NCBI RefSeq assembly: GCF_016907315.1
Contig: NZ_JAFBBS010000001.1
Span: 3,100,001-3,164,000, forward strand
DNA length: 64,000 bases
From: Microbacterium esteraromaticum
GTDB lineage: Bacteria > Actinomycetota > Actinomycetes > Actinomycetales > Microbacteriaceae
Direction: 5' to 3'
A program made the position numbers and the translations under genes. Below the pieces are notes generated by a model, which saw only the letters and a list, made by a program, of their open reading frames with translations, did no database searches and was not told where the DNA came from. Positions within the stretch are counted from its first letter, which is position 1; every line of letters starts with the position of its first letter. Below are positions 17,541 through 25,520 of this stretch, piece after piece.

Positions 17541-17564
17541 GTTCGATTCCCCCCAGCTCCACCA
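17541..17564. repeat. Attachment-site direct repeat, copy 2 (distal prophage end)
   Basis: An exact 24-bp copy of the ssrA T-arm and acceptor 3' strand, from GTTCGATTCC to CACCA, with no tRNA-like or tmRNA sequence before it. It marks the displaced original 3' end of the host ssrA gene, and the host's own terminator begins 19 bp later. Confidence 0.9.
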
Positions 17565-17582
17565 GCCGCTGTCACTGTGGAT

Positions 17583-17622
17583 GACCCCGCGGTCCCTCAT
17601 GAGAGTGAGGGACCGCGGGGTC
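17583..17622. terminator. Original host ssrA terminator, now also the end of a TetR gene
   Basis: A 17-bp perfect stem (17583-17599 with 17606-17622, GACCCCGCGGTCCCTCA) encloses the loop TGAGAG and is followed by TTCTC. Before prophage insertion it would have ended ssrA. It now stands 3 bp from the stop of the convergent TetR gene and can serve that gene. Confidence 0.85.
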
Positions 17623-17625
17623 TTC

Positions 17626-18246
17626 TCATGTCTGAGGGGCGTCGTGTCGCGGCCGCAGGCCGTCGAGCGCCACTGTGCGGATCTCGGCGCCCAGGAGTTC
17701 CGGATCGACGGGGCCGTCGGGGCGGTACCACTCGACGACGGAGTTGATCATTCCGAAGATCAGTCGCGTCGCTACGCCGGCATCCAGGTCGCTCCGTACC
17801 AGGCCCTCGGCCTGTGCTTCCCGCACCAGGTCCGTGACGGTGTGGTCGAAGCGACGGCGACGTTCCAGCGCCGCGAGCTCGATGGCGCTGTTGCCACGCA
17901 GACGAAGCAGTAGGGTCACCTGCGGCTGACGTTCGGTCAGCACCCGCACGGCGCCGTCGACGATCGCGGTGAGCCGCTCGGCCGGAGTCGGACGCTGCAA
18001 GGCGTCCTGCAGGGCTGACTCGAGACCTCCGAGGGCATCATCGAGAGCGATCTCCAGGATCTGGGCCTTCGATTCAACGTGGTGGTACAGGGCGGACTTC
18101 GTCAGACCCAGGTGCGTGGTGAGATCAGCCACCGATGTGGCGTCGTAGCCCTGCTGATTGAAGAGCTGCACACCGGCGCGGATGACGTCTTCGCGATCGT
18201 GCCCTGGGCGTCCTCTGCGCGTTGGACGGCCGGTCGTCTCGGTCAC
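17626..18246 (-). CDS. TetR-family transcriptional regulator
   Basis: This 206-residue protein has a basic N-terminus (RPTRRGRPGHDRE) and a TetR helix-turn-helix near residues 20-65 (GYDATSVADLTTHLGLTKSALYHHVESK). The C-terminal half has the look of the actinobacterial KstR2/FadR-like TetR group, with LLLRLRGNSAIELAALERRRRFD, but the ligand cannot be read. The start is GTG at 18246. The divergent neighbour is a 65-residue membrane protein; no biosynthetic target gene is adjacent. Confidence 0.85.
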   Translation of the reverse strand: MTETTGRPTRRGRPGHDREDVIRAGVQLFNQQGYDATSVADLTTHLGLTKSALYHHVESKAQILEIALDDALGGLESALQDALQRPTPAERLTAIVDGAVRVLTERQPQVTLLLRLRGNSAIELAALERRRRFDHTVTDLVREAQAEGLVRSDLDAGVATRLIFGMINSVVEWYRPDGPVDPELLGAEIRTVALDGLRPRHDAPQT

Positions 18247-18364
18247 GGAAGGGTCCTCGGCATGTGCCCACTCTAGCGGCGGGTCCCGGTGGGGCCGGGG
18301 CGACGGCCGGCGCTGTCAGACCGCTAAGCTGGGAGGGTAATCCGACGATCGGAAAGGCTTCGAC

Positions 18365-18562
18365 GTGGTCGACTTCATCGTGTTCATGGTCCTGTTCCTG
18401 GGCGGCTTCTGGCTGTTCGGCGCCGCATGGGAGATGCCGGAGTGGCAGGGTGTCGCGTTCAGCGGCGGCATCATCCTCGTCAGCCTCGCCATGGCCTACG
18501 TGATGCGCCAGCGCGGCTCGGCCACGCGTCGCACCGACAACTGGAACCAGCGCCAGAAGTGA
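18365..18562 (+). CDS. Small membrane protein
   Basis: This 65-residue protein has two hydrophobic segments (about residues 2-20 and 28-48) and a basic polar tail (RQRGSATRRTDNWNQRQK). GTG at 18365 is preceded by GGAAAGG at good spacing. I do not recognise a family. It is followed at once by a hairpin terminator, so it is a single-gene unit. Confidence 0.7.
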   Translation: MVDFIVFMVLFLGGFWLFGAAWEMPEWQGVAFSGGIILVSLAMAYVMRQRGSATRRTDNWNQRQK

Positions 18563-18564
18563 CA

Positions 18565-18591
18565 GAAGGCGCCGCCGGTGGCGGCGCCTTC
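18565..18591. terminator. Hairpin between convergent genes
   Basis: A 12-bp perfect stem, GAAGGCGCCGCC with its complement, has a 3-nt loop (GGT). It lies between the small membrane protein stop and the lipoprotein stop, and lacks a U-tract. Confidence 0.7.
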
Positions 18592-18609
18592 AGCCGGGGG
18601 CCTGTTCGC

Positions 18610-19185
18610 TCATCCCTTCCAGTCGATGAGCAGCAGGCCCTGTTTCGTGTCTGCGAACTTCACCCAGCCGTCGCCGAACTCGTAGGTCATGCCGAAGCCG
18701 TCCTCGTCGGTCGCGATCGCGTAGTCGGGATCCTCGGTGAAGTACACGAGGTCGCCCTCGGTCGAGCGCAGCCAGCCGTCGCGCTGAAGGTTCGACTGAG
18801 CGGTCTCGGAGGTGCGCTCGTCCACTGTGCCCCAGCCGTACATCTGGCCGTGGTCGGACGGGGTGCTGAAGTCCGCCCACATGCACATCAGACCTTCTTC
18901 GACGAGGGTGTCGCCGATGCGCAGCTCCTGCTGTCTGGAGGTCCATCCTTGCGAGGTGAGGGCCTCGACGGTGCCCTTGGTGATGATGGTCTCGCAGGTG
19001 GGGTCCGCGTCGGCGGCCGGGGTCTCGTCGTCGACCGGCGCGGTCGTCACGGCGGTCGAGGGCTCGGCGCTGGCCGAGGATGATGCAGGCGGAGGGGTTG
19101 TGGGGGCGGGGTCTGGTGAGGCGCAGGATGCCAGCAGCAGAGTCGCTGCAAGCACACTGAAGGCCAGGGGGGTGCGGGGGCTCAT
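18610..19185 (-). CDS. Secreted lipoprotein of unknown function
   Basis: This 191-residue protein has a signal peptide with a lipobox (LLLASC, Cys about residue 21). A Ser/Thr/Pro/Ala-rich linker of about 40 residues follows, as in cell-wall-spanning actinobacterial lipoproteins. The globular part has two cysteines (PTCETII and GLMCMW), which could form a disulfide, and many Trp and acidic residues. No domain is recognised. The next gene on this strand, the IMPase-type gene, lies upstream of it, so read-through between the two is possible. Confidence 0.75.
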   Translation of the reverse strand: MSPRTPLAFSVLAATLLLASCASPDPAPTTPPPASSSASAEPSTAVTTAPVDDETPAADADPTCETIITKGTVEALTSQGWTSRQQELRIGDTLVEEGLMCMWADFSTPSDHGQMYGWGTVDERTSETAQSNLQRDGWLRSTEGDLVYFTEDPDYAIATDEDGFGMTYEFGDGWVKFADTKQGLLLIDWKG

Positions 19186-19222
19186 GAGATCCGTTGGAGT
19201 GAGGGGAGGGGCGGAGACGCGC

Positions 19223-20032
19223 CTAGGGGAGTCGCGCGTCGCGGAACAGGGACAGGAAGGGGTCGTGCAGGATGCCGTTCGTGGCGAGCGTGGACAGCGC
19301 CGACAGGGTCTCGGTGCCGTCGAAGGCGGTCATGCGGCCGCCGGCTTCTCGGACGATCGCCACAGCCGCGGCGATGTCGTACTCTTTGACGTCGAACTCG
19401 GCGACCATGTCGATGCGCCCTTCGGCGAGCAGCATGTAGCTGTAGACGTCGCCGTAGGCGCGGTCGCGCCAGACGCGCTCAGCGACCGCGTGGAGTTCGG
19501 GCAGCTTCCCGGCATCCGCCCACTGGCCGATGCTCTGGAAGCTGACGCTCGCGTCGTCGAGCGAATCGACTGCAGACACCGCCAGGCGGCGTGGCGAGTC
19601 GGAGGGGTCCGTCCAGGCGCCAAGGCCTTCGGCAGCCCACCAGCGGCGCGACAGCGCGGGCATGCTCACGACGCCGACGCGCGGGACGCCATCGATCGCG
19701 AGGGCGATCATCGTGCCCCACAGCGGCACGCCGCGAAGGAAGTTGGCTGTGCCGTCGATCGGGTCGATGATCCACTGACGGTGGGTGTCGCCCTCGGCGC
19801 CGTACTCCTCGCCGAAGATCCCGTCGGCAGGACGCTCGATCGTCAGGATCTCGCGGATCGCGCGCTCGGTGGCGAGGTCGGCGTCGGTCACATGCGAGCG
19901 GTCGGCCTTGCGGGAGACCTGCAGGTCAGCCGCATCGAAGCGGGGGAGCGACTGCTCGTCGGCCGCGTCGGCCAGGCGCAGTGCGAGGGTGAGATCGGCA
20001 GCGAGGTCGGCGTCGGCGCGAGTGTCGGTCAC
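19223..20032 (-). CDS. hisN: Inositol-monophosphatase family, probably histidinol-phosphatase HisN
   Basis: This 269-residue Mg-dependent phosphatase has the family's metal site: E75-E76 in GEEYG, D90 and D93 in IDPIDGTANF, and a late Asp in EYDIAAAVAIVREAGG. The GEEYG and IDPIDGTANFLRGVP forms resemble actinobacterial HisN enzymes that dephosphorylate histidinol phosphate. Inositol or fructose-1,6-bisphosphate phosphatase activity cannot be excluded, since no his genes are adjacent. The start is GTG at 20032. Confidence 0.8.
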   Translation of the reverse strand: MTDTRADADLAADLTLALRLADAADEQSLPRFDAADLQVSRKADRSHVTDADLATERAIREILTIERPADGIFGEEYGAEGDTHRQWIIDPIDGTANFLRGVPLWGTMIALAIDGVPRVGVVSMPALSRRWWAAEGLGAWTDPSDSPRRLAVSAVDSLDDASVSFQSIGQWADAGKLPELHAVAERVWRDRAYGDVYSYMLLAEGRIDMVAEFDVKEYDIAAAVAIVREAGGRMTAFDGTETLSALSTLATNGILHDPFLSLFRDARLP

Positions 20033-20125
20033 CCATCCAGGATAAGCGGCGACCCTTCGCGTCAGAGGCTCGCAGGATATCGGTCCAGAAACGATACGCC
20101 GTGCCCGGATGTCGGAGGACGGGCG

Positions 20126-20494
20126 TCAGAGAAAAGGCGCGAAGGATGACGGGACGGTGACGTTGTCGGGCGCGCCGGCGAACAGGGGTGCGACCTGCTC
20201 GGGCGTGTATCCGGCGATGCCGCACCCCACAGGCGTCAGCAGGAACCGCAGATCCGGGTGCTCTGCGGCGTAGGTCAGGAACGCACGAGCCTCAGAGGCG
20301 AGCACGCCCAGGCCGCTCATGGTGTCGATCGCGTAGCTCCGACCATGATGACCGTGTCCCTCGCCCCACACCGCGCCGAACCGCTCGTATGCGACCCTGG
20401 CGGCGCCGCCGCCATGCTGGCCGCTCGCGTTGCTGCCGAACACGAACACCTCGTCCGGACGCAATGTGACAACGACGTCAGGAGTGATGTCCAT
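20126..20494 (-). CDS. Macro-like protein, A1S_2505-type family
   Basis: This 122-residue protein reads DEVFVFGSNASGQHGGGAARVAYERFGA, then RSYAIDT, and ends with LTPVGCGIAGYTPEQVAPLF. These are features of a family annotated as A1S_2505 phage non-structural proteins, related to macro domains that bind ADP-ribose-type ligands. There is no phage gene next to it, so it may be a stray acquired gene or a house-keeping hydrolase. Function is unknown. Confidence 0.7.
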   Translation of the reverse strand: MDITPDVVVTLRPDEVFVFGSNASGQHGGGAARVAYERFGAVWGEGHGHHGRSYAIDTMSGLGVLASEARAFLTYAAEHPDLRFLLTPVGCGIAGYTPEQVAPLFAGAPDNVTVPSSFAPFL

Positions 20495-20587
20495 GCCGGA
20501 ACTCTACGGCGATCGCCGCCTGGAGTCATCGAGGAAAGTGCCCGCTCGGCTTTGCCTGGGCTCGGAGGCGCCGCTACGGTGGGCGGC

Positions 20588-20896
20588 ATGGGCGTGCTCA
20601 AGTATGGCGACTCAGACGTACCGATAGACATCGATGACAGGACCCTTGCCCACCTTCAAGCAGTCGTCGTGGCCAAATTGCGTCGCAACGAGAGCTTCAC
20701 GCTTTCGTGGCGTCACTGCTCCGGCAACGGCACAGGCAGATCGACGATCTGGCTGCATCCGGCCATCCCACTGCTCTTCGAGTTCGACCAGGGTGCTCCC
20801 GACAAGCTGAATCTCGAATGGCTCGAGCGCCTCATGCACTCCGCCAACACGAGCGGCGGCATCCGCCTGATCGAGGAGAACGCTCCGGAGGGCTAG
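20588..20896 (+). CDS. DUF7882 family protein
   Basis: This 102-residue protein matches a small family frequent in Microbacteriaceae, with DDRTLAHLQAVVVAKLRRNESFTLSW, then GRSTIWLHPAIPLLFEF and a final LNLEWLERLMHSANTSGG. Such proteins are sometimes mislabelled as DNA ligase; no ligase motif is present. It has no signal or membrane segment and stands alone between divergent and co-directional small genes. Function is unknown. Confidence 0.75.
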   Translation: MGVLKYGDSDVPIDIDDRTLAHLQAVVVAKLRRNESFTLSWRHCSGNGTGRSTIWLHPAIPLLFEFDQGAPDKLNLEWLERLMHSANTSGGIRLIEENAPEG

Positions 20897-21007
20897 CCGA
20901 GGCGTACCGCCCGGATCGCTCGTCGACCACAATTCCGGTCCTGACGCAGACCAGCGGATCGAGCGACGCGAAGCCCGTGAGGCTCGCGTCTCGGGCATCC
21001 TGGATTG

Positions 21008-21358
21008 ATGACCTCTGCCCGCATCATCATCCTCTTCGTTCTCGCCGCGGTCGCAGAGATCGGCGGAGCGTGGCTGATCTGGCAAGGCGTACGCGAGAAC
21101 CGCGGGTGGATACTCGCGGCGCTGGGCGTGGTCGCGCTGGGCGGCTACGGATTCCTCGCGGCCCTGCAGCCGGACGCGAACTTCGGACGCGTGCTCGCCG
21201 CGTACGGCGGCATCTTCGTCGCTGGTTCTCTCGCCTGGGGCATCATCGTCGACGGCTTCACGCCGACCGTCTGGGACTATGTCGGCTCCGCCGTGTGCCT
21301 GCTCGGAGCGGCGATCATCATGATCGCACCCGCGGTGTCCGCTCCCGTGTCCGATTGA
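21008..21358 (+). CDS. UPF0060 / YnfA-family membrane protein
   Basis: This 116-residue protein with four hydrophobic helices matches the UPF0060 family: [19 protein letters not shown], then [21 protein letters not shown] and [11 protein letters not shown]. The topology resembles small multidrug resistance transporters and a transport role has been proposed, without firm evidence. TTG at 21005 would add one Met; ATG at 21008 is preferred. Confidence 0.88.
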   Translation: MTSARIIILFVLAAVAEIGGAWLIWQGVRENRGWILAALGVVALGGYGFLAALQPDANFGRVLAAYGGIFVAGSLAWGIIVDGFTPTVWDYVGSAVCLLGAAIIMIAPAVSAPVSD

Positions 21359-21447
21359 TCTCGCTGGGAGTCGCAGCCCTGCCGGCACCTCGCGATCCCA
21401 TTCTCGAGAACGCCTGGACCCGACGCAGCACAGGCGCACATGCAGAA

Positions 21448-21481
21448 AAGCCCCGGTAGATGGCGAGATCTACCGGGGCTT
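21448..21481 (-). terminator. Terminator of tRNA-Lys
   Basis: A 14-bp perfect stem (21448-21461 with 21468-21481) has the loop GGCGAG. Read on the minus strand it ends in CTTTTC, giving the U-run, and it lies 5 nt after the tRNA 3' end. Confidence 0.88.
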
Positions 21482-21486
21482 ATCCG

Positions 21487-21559
21487 TGCACCCCCAGGGA
21501 CTTGAACCCTGAACCCACTGATTAAGAGTCAGTTGCTCTGCCGATTGAGCTAGAGGTGC
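21487..21559 (-). tRNA. tRNA-Lys (anticodon CTT)
   Basis: The minus strand folds as a 73-nt tRNA. The acceptor GCACCTC pairs with GGGGTGC with one G-U, and the discriminator is A. The anticodon stem ACTGA/TCAGT encloses loop CTCTTAA with anticodon CTT (Lys, AAG codon). The T-loop is GTTCAAGTC. CCA is not encoded. Confidence 0.95.
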
Positions 21560-21652
21560 GTGGCCCGGGAGATTTCCCCGGCCGAGGAATTACATTACCA
21601 GCGGCCGGGGGTCGCGCCAAATCGCTCCCGTGCGCCGGGCGCGTTGCGCTCG

Positions 21653-22741
21653 TCAGGCCTTCACGGACGCCAGGTCAGCGGCTTCCTGCACGGTGTCGAC
21701 GAGATGCACGTGCTGCTCCATCGGGCGTCCCTTCGCGAGAGCCTGCAGCAGGGGCCACGCGGGGAACTGCTCGCTCCAGTACTCGCGTCCCACGAGGATC
21801 ATGGGCGCTACGGAGGACTCGTCGGCATAGTAGTTCTCGCAGGCGTCCTGGAAGATCTCCTGGACGGTGCCGCCGGCGCCGGGCAGGAACACGATGCCCG
21901 CCTGGCACACCTCGAGCAGTATCGCCTCACGCTGCGCGTTGCGGAAGTACTTGGCGATCGCACTCGCGAAAGGGTTCGGCGGCTCATGGCCGTAGTGCCA
22001 GGTCGGGATGCCGAGCGAGTCGCCGCCGTCCGGGAACTCCGCGCGCACCGTGAACGCCGCCTCGGCCCATCCCGCGATGCTCGGCGCGAACCCGGGCACC
22101 GCGGCGAGCATGGTGAGCGCCTGCTCGCGGGCATCCGGCCCTCGATCCGCGAGATAGCCGCCGAGGTTGACGGCCTCCATGGCCCCGGGCCCACCGCCCG
22201 TCGCGACGGTGAGGGTCTGCGACAGGTGCTGCCCGAGTTCGACGCCATCGGCGTACTCTCGACTGCCGCGAACGATGCCGTGCCCGCCCATGACGCCGAC
22301 AAGACGGCGATGCGACACCCAGTCGGCGAGTGCGAGGTCGATGCTGTGATCATGCAGCGACTGCGCGAGAGCGGCATCTCGTGACGTCTCCCGCTGCGAC
22401 CAGGCGTAGGTGCGCGCGTCAGGACTGTCTGCGTACCCGCCGGTGCCGAACAGCTCCGCGGGCGAGTAGAGGGAGGAGCGGTACGTGTCTATCGGGATGC
22501 CGGGCAGCGCGGGGAACACGACGGCTCCACGGGCGCGCACGGATGCCTCGTCGGCGAGCGTCAGCCGGCAGCCGAGGAACAGTGATCCGGCGACGTCGAC
22601 CGAGCGCAGAGCGGCGCTGCGATCGGTGAGGTCGAGAGAGCGCATCCGCCATCCCGACAGCGAGCTGGTTCCGCGCGTGAGGCGTTGATCGAAGTCCTCG
22701 ATCGTGTCGACATCGACGACCCTCCCGCGCGTTCTTCTCAT
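21653..22741 (-). CDS. LOG-family Rossmann protein (cytokinin riboside hydrolase-like)
   Basis: This 362-residue protein carries both LOG-family signatures: TGGGPGAMEAVNLGGY in the middle and PGAGGTVQEIFQ near the C-terminus (usual form PGGxGTxxE). LOG proteins are phosphoribohydrolases that act on nucleoside monophosphates. This long form has an extra N-terminal domain of about 140 residues ahead of the Rossmann fold. Substrate is unknown. The gene begins right after a region containing the tRNA-Lys gene on the same strand. Confidence 0.85.
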   Translation of the reverse strand: MRRTRGRVVDVDTIEDFDQRLTRGTSSLSGWRMRSLDLTDRSAALRSVDVAGSLFLGCRLTLADEASVRARGAVVFPALPGIPIDTYRSSLYSPAELFGTGGYADSPDARTYAWSQRETSRDAALAQSLHDHSIDLALADWVSHRRLVGVMGGHGIVRGSREYADGVELGQHLSQTLTVATGGGPGAMEAVNLGGYLADRGPDAREQALTMLAAVPGFAPSIAGWAEAAFTVRAEFPDGGDSLGIPTWHYGHEPPNPFASAIAKYFRNAQREAILLEVCQAGIVFLPGAGGTVQEIFQDACENYYADESSVAPMILVGREYWSEQFPAWPLLQALAKGRPMEQHVHLVDTVQEAADLASVKA

Positions 22742-22849
22742 GCAGACGACCCTAGATCAGCGCCTGCGGCAGCCGGCCGAGGCGATCGCGATCCTGCTCT
22801 TCCCTCCCGGGCGCGCCGGTGAGAACATGGCGGACAGGAGGTAGCTCTC

Positions 22850-23338
22850 ATGATCGATCTCGATGACATCGACACCGACGAAGACGGCGCGCTGACCGCG
22901 ACCGTCGAACTTCCTGGTGGCCGTCGCGTCACCGTCGAGTATGAATTCGACGAGGAGTTCGACCACTCCGACGAAGAGGGTGACGACGGGGAGGACGAGG
23001 ACGACGAGCCCGTCGAGCGCGAGGATCTGCCTGACCTCGGCACCATGCAGGAGACGGTGCAGCACGCCCTCGCGCGCCTGACCGAGGAGATCCTCGATGC
23101 CAGGGAGCAGGAGGTGGTCGAAGAGCTCACCGAGGCCGCTTACGAAGATGACGACGACGAGGTCGACCTGGCGGAGGCCCTGGCCGCACTGAAGGACGAC
23201 ATCGCGCTCGATGGAGTGGTCGTCTTCGGCGACGGAGGCATCACTCTGCTGTACATCGCACCCGAGGAGTACCCCGACCTGATCATCTACTGCCTGCTCG
23301 ACGAGGACCTCGAGATCGACGACCTGATGGTCGAGTGA
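22850..23338 (+). CDS. Very acidic protein of unknown function
   Basis: This 162-residue protein has an Asp/Glu content of roughly one third, including the runs HSDEEGDDGEDEDDEP and EDDDDEVDLAE. The N-terminal half has beta-like text (TATVELPGGRRVTVEYEFDE). The C-terminus is a hydrophobic-acidic VVVFGDGGITLLYIAPEEYPDL. I do not recognise a family; DNA mimicry or a chaperone-like role would be speculation. It begins 108 bp after the divergent LOG gene and converges on the YbaK-type gene with no gap. Confidence 0.75.
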   Translation: MIDLDDIDTDEDGALTATVELPGGRRVTVEYEFDEEFDHSDEEGDDGEDEDDEPVEREDLPDLGTMQETVQHALARLTEEILDAREQEVVEELTEAAYEDDDDEVDLAEALAALKDDIALDGVVVFGDGGITLLYIAPEEYPDLIIYCLLDEDLEIDDLMVE

Positions 23339-23815
23339 TCAGGCGACGCGAACCAGCCTGCCGCCGGTGACCTCCACCAGCTGCGCGAAGGTCAGCGGCA
23401 TCACGGTCTCGGGTGTGCCCCCGGCGGTCCACACCTCGTCGAAGGCCCGCAGATCGCCGTCGATGTATGTCGGCAGGGGAGCGGGATGCCCGACGGGTGC
23501 CACTCCGCCGATCACCTGACCCGTCGCCGCGCGCACGGCGGCCGGTGGCGCCATGGTCACGACGTCAGCGCCCAGCTGCTGCGCGAGCACGCCGAAGTCG
23601 ACACGGTGGGCGCCGCTGGTCATCACGAGGATCGGCTCCTCATCGGCCACGAGCACCAGACTGTCCGCTATCGCCCCGACCGGGCAGCCGATCGCCTCTG
23701 CGGCCAGCGCGGCGGTGCGCGCAGAGGCCGGCAGCACGACGATGCGCGCATCGACGCCCGCGTCGGCGAGGCGGTCGTGCACGATACGACTGCGGGACGG
23801 AAGGGAGTCGGTCAC
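23339..23815 (-). CDS. YbaK/EbsC-family aminoacyl-tRNA deacylase
   Basis: This 158-residue single-domain protein of the YbaK/ProX editing family hydrolyses mischarged tRNA. Motifs are AAEAIGCPVGAIADSLVLV, a late GGVAPVGHPAPLPTYID with the family GHP element, and EVWTAGGTPETVMPLTFAQL at the end. Which amino acid it clears (Cys-, Ala- or other tRNA) cannot be read. The start is GTG at 23815. It follows a marR-MFS operon on the same strand with a 28-bp gap. Confidence 0.88.
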   Translation of the reverse strand: MTDSLPSRSRIVHDRLADAGVDARIVVLPASARTAALAAEAIGCPVGAIADSLVLVADEEPILVMTSGAHRVDFGVLAQQLGADVVTMAPPAAVRAATGQVIGGVAPVGHPAPLPTYIDGDLRAFDEVWTAGGTPETVMPLTFAQLVEVTGGRLVRVA

Positions 23816-23843
23816 GGCAATGTCTCCTCGGTGAGGGATGCCC

Positions 23844-25070
23844 TCAGGCGGCGTCTCCGATGAGGATAGCCGCTGCGTCCTCGGCGTCGTCGTCAGCGGG
23901 ATCGTCGATGTGCGCGAGCACCCGGCGTCCGAGCAGCACGGTCAGCGCCGCGAGCAGCACGGCCCCGGCGGCGAACAGGTAGGGCACCGTGTCGCCGTAC
24001 GCATGAGCGAGAGCGGCCGCGACCGGCGGTGCCATCGCTCCGCCGAGGAAGCGCACCGCCGAATACGCGGACGACGCGACAGAACGCGGGAGGTCGGTGG
24101 CCTCCATCACCGCCTCGGTGAGCACGGTGTTCATGATGCCCAGCAGCAGACCGCCGACCACGATGCACACCACCAGGGCTGCAGGGCTCTCGACGACCAG
24201 GCCTGCGGCGATCAGGTCCACCGCGAGAAGAGGCAGCGTCGCAAGGATGATCGACGTCCGCGACGAGCGGCGCATCAGCGCCGGCGCCACCCATACGCTC
24301 GTCACCGCAAGACCGACTCCCCAGCCGAAGAACGTCAGGCCGATGCCCATCGCCGTGAATCCGAGGGGGAAGGGCGAAAACGCCAGCAGCACGAAGAAGC
24401 CGATGTTGTAGAACAGGGCGGTCACAGCGAGCACCGCGAGCGCCGGCCGGCGCAGGGCCCGGAACGGAGCCGAGAACGGCATCGGCTCACGGCGCTCGTC
24501 GTCGCTGCGCACGAGGGTGAGCACGGCGATGAAGCCGATGGCCATGAGGGCGACGACCCCGAAGAACGGGCCCCGCCAGCTGAGCTCGCCCAGCAGACCG
24601 CCGAGCAGCGGGCCCACGGCGATGCCGAGTCCGAGAGCTGCCTCGTAGAGCACGATCGCCGCACCGCTGCCCCCGGCGGCGGCGCCGACGATGGTCGCGA
24701 GAGCAGTGGAGATGAAGAGCGCATTGCCCAGACCCCAGCCGGCGCGGAACCCGATCACCCAGTCGACGCTGCCGCTCACCGCGCACAGCAGAGCGAAGAC
24801 GACGATGAGGGCCAGGCCCGCCAGCAGTGTCGCCTTCGCGCCGATGCGGCTCGAGATCCAGCTCGTGATCAGCATCGCGAGGCCGGTGACGAGGAGGTAG
24901 CTCGTGAACAGCAGCTCGGTCTCGACGGGAGATGCTTCGAGCGACTCGGCGATGGCGGGCAGGATCGGGTCGACAAGACCGATACCCATGAACGCCACGA
25001 CGCACGCGAACGCGACCGCCCAGACCTGCGCGGGCTGTCGCCAGACCGATCCCTGTGGTGTTCCGCTCAT
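23844..25070 (-). CDS. MFS transporter
   Basis: This 408-residue protein has 12 hydrophobic helices. Helix 1 is AVAFACVVAFMGIGLVDPILPAIAESL. The loop 2-3 motif is SRIGAKATLLAG, and LGLGIAVGPLLGGLLGE is the helix-5 motif C of drug/H+ antiporters. Exchange of drugs or metabolites for protons is inferred from the family and from the coupled MarR gene. ATG overlaps the marR stop (ATGA), so both genes are translated from one mRNA. Confidence 0.88.
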   Translation of the reverse strand: MSGTPQGSVWRQPAQVWAVAFACVVAFMGIGLVDPILPAIAESLEASPVETELLFTSYLLVTGLAMLITSWISSRIGAKATLLAGLALIVVFALLCAVSGSVDWVIGFRAGWGLGNALFISTALATIVGAAAGGSGAAIVLYEAALGLGIAVGPLLGGLLGELSWRGPFFGVVALMAIGFIAVLTLVRSDDERREPMPFSAPFRALRRPALAVLAVTALFYNIGFFVLLAFSPFPLGFTAMGIGLTFFGWGVGLAVTSVWVAPALMRRSSRTSIILATLPLLAVDLIAAGLVVESPAALVVCIVVGGLLLGIMNTVLTEAVMEATDLPRSVASSAYSAVRFLGGAMAPPVAAALAHAYGDTVPYLFAAGAVLLAALTVLLGRRVLAHIDDPADDDAEDAAAILIGDAA

Positions 25071-25513
25071 TCGTCTTCTCCTGTCTGGTGGTCTGCGGTG
25101 TCCTGCGCCCGCTCGCCGAGGATGGCGGCGGTGCGCTCGATCGCCTGCCAGTCGTCATCGCTCAGGTGCTCGAAGCGCGGGGCGAGGGTGCTGCCGAGCT
25201 CGGTGCGCCACTCGTCGAGGGCGCGGATGCCCTCGGTCGTGGCGTTCACGACCGTGGCGCGCGAGTCGGCCGGGTCGGCTGTGCGCTCGACGAGGCCTGC
25301 CTGCTCCAGCACGCCGATGAGGCGCGTCATGCCTGGCTGCGTCGTGCGTGCCGCGGAAGCCAACGCGCCGAGACGCATGCCGCCGCGCTGACTCAGGATG
25401 CTGAGGGCACGCCATTGCGCGGAGGGCGCGTCGTTTCCCGCATCATGAGCCGCGATGCGAGCCAGCGCATGCGCGGCGAGGACGATCGCGGTGATCGCTT
25501 CGGACTTTTGCAT
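25067..25513 (-). CDS. MarR-family transcriptional regulator
   Basis: This 148-residue protein has a central winged helix (MRLGALASAARTTQPGMTRLIGVLEQAGLVERTADPAD SR region, about residues 46-88) flanked by dimerisation helices. It probably represses itself and the coupled MFS gene. ATG at 25513 was chosen because a good -10 element ends 7 nt upstream and an inverted repeat overlaps the promoter; the upstream open frame crosses that promoter. Confidence 0.9.
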   Translation of the reverse strand: MQKSEAITAIVLAAHALARIAAHDAGNDAPSAQWRALSILSQRGGMRLGALASAARTTQPGMTRLIGVLEQAGLVERTADPADSRATVVNATTEGIRALDEWRTELGSTLAPRFEHLSDDDWQAIERTAAILGERAQDTADHQTGEDE

Positions 25514-25520
25514 ACCAATA

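Larger units (their letters stand above)
12655..17564. mobile_element. Decayed prophage integrated in ssrA
   Basis: The element is bounded by a perfect 24-bp duplication of the ssrA 3' end. Contents in order are a phage-side terminator, the frameshifted C-terminus of a tyrosine integrase (minus strand), a 5'-truncated coiled-coil gene, a holin-like gene, two tail-type genes, a membrane acyltransferase (minus strand), then a gap of about 390 bp without a convincing gene. Capsid, terminase, endolysin, repressor and replication genes are missing. A large internal deletion joined the integrase tail to the lysis/tail region near 12853. It cannot excise by itself. Confidence 0.88.

Noticed and set aside
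17541..17564. Second tRNA or tmRNA gene
   Set aside because: Only the T-arm and acceptor 3' strand are present. It is the duplicated att core, not a gene.
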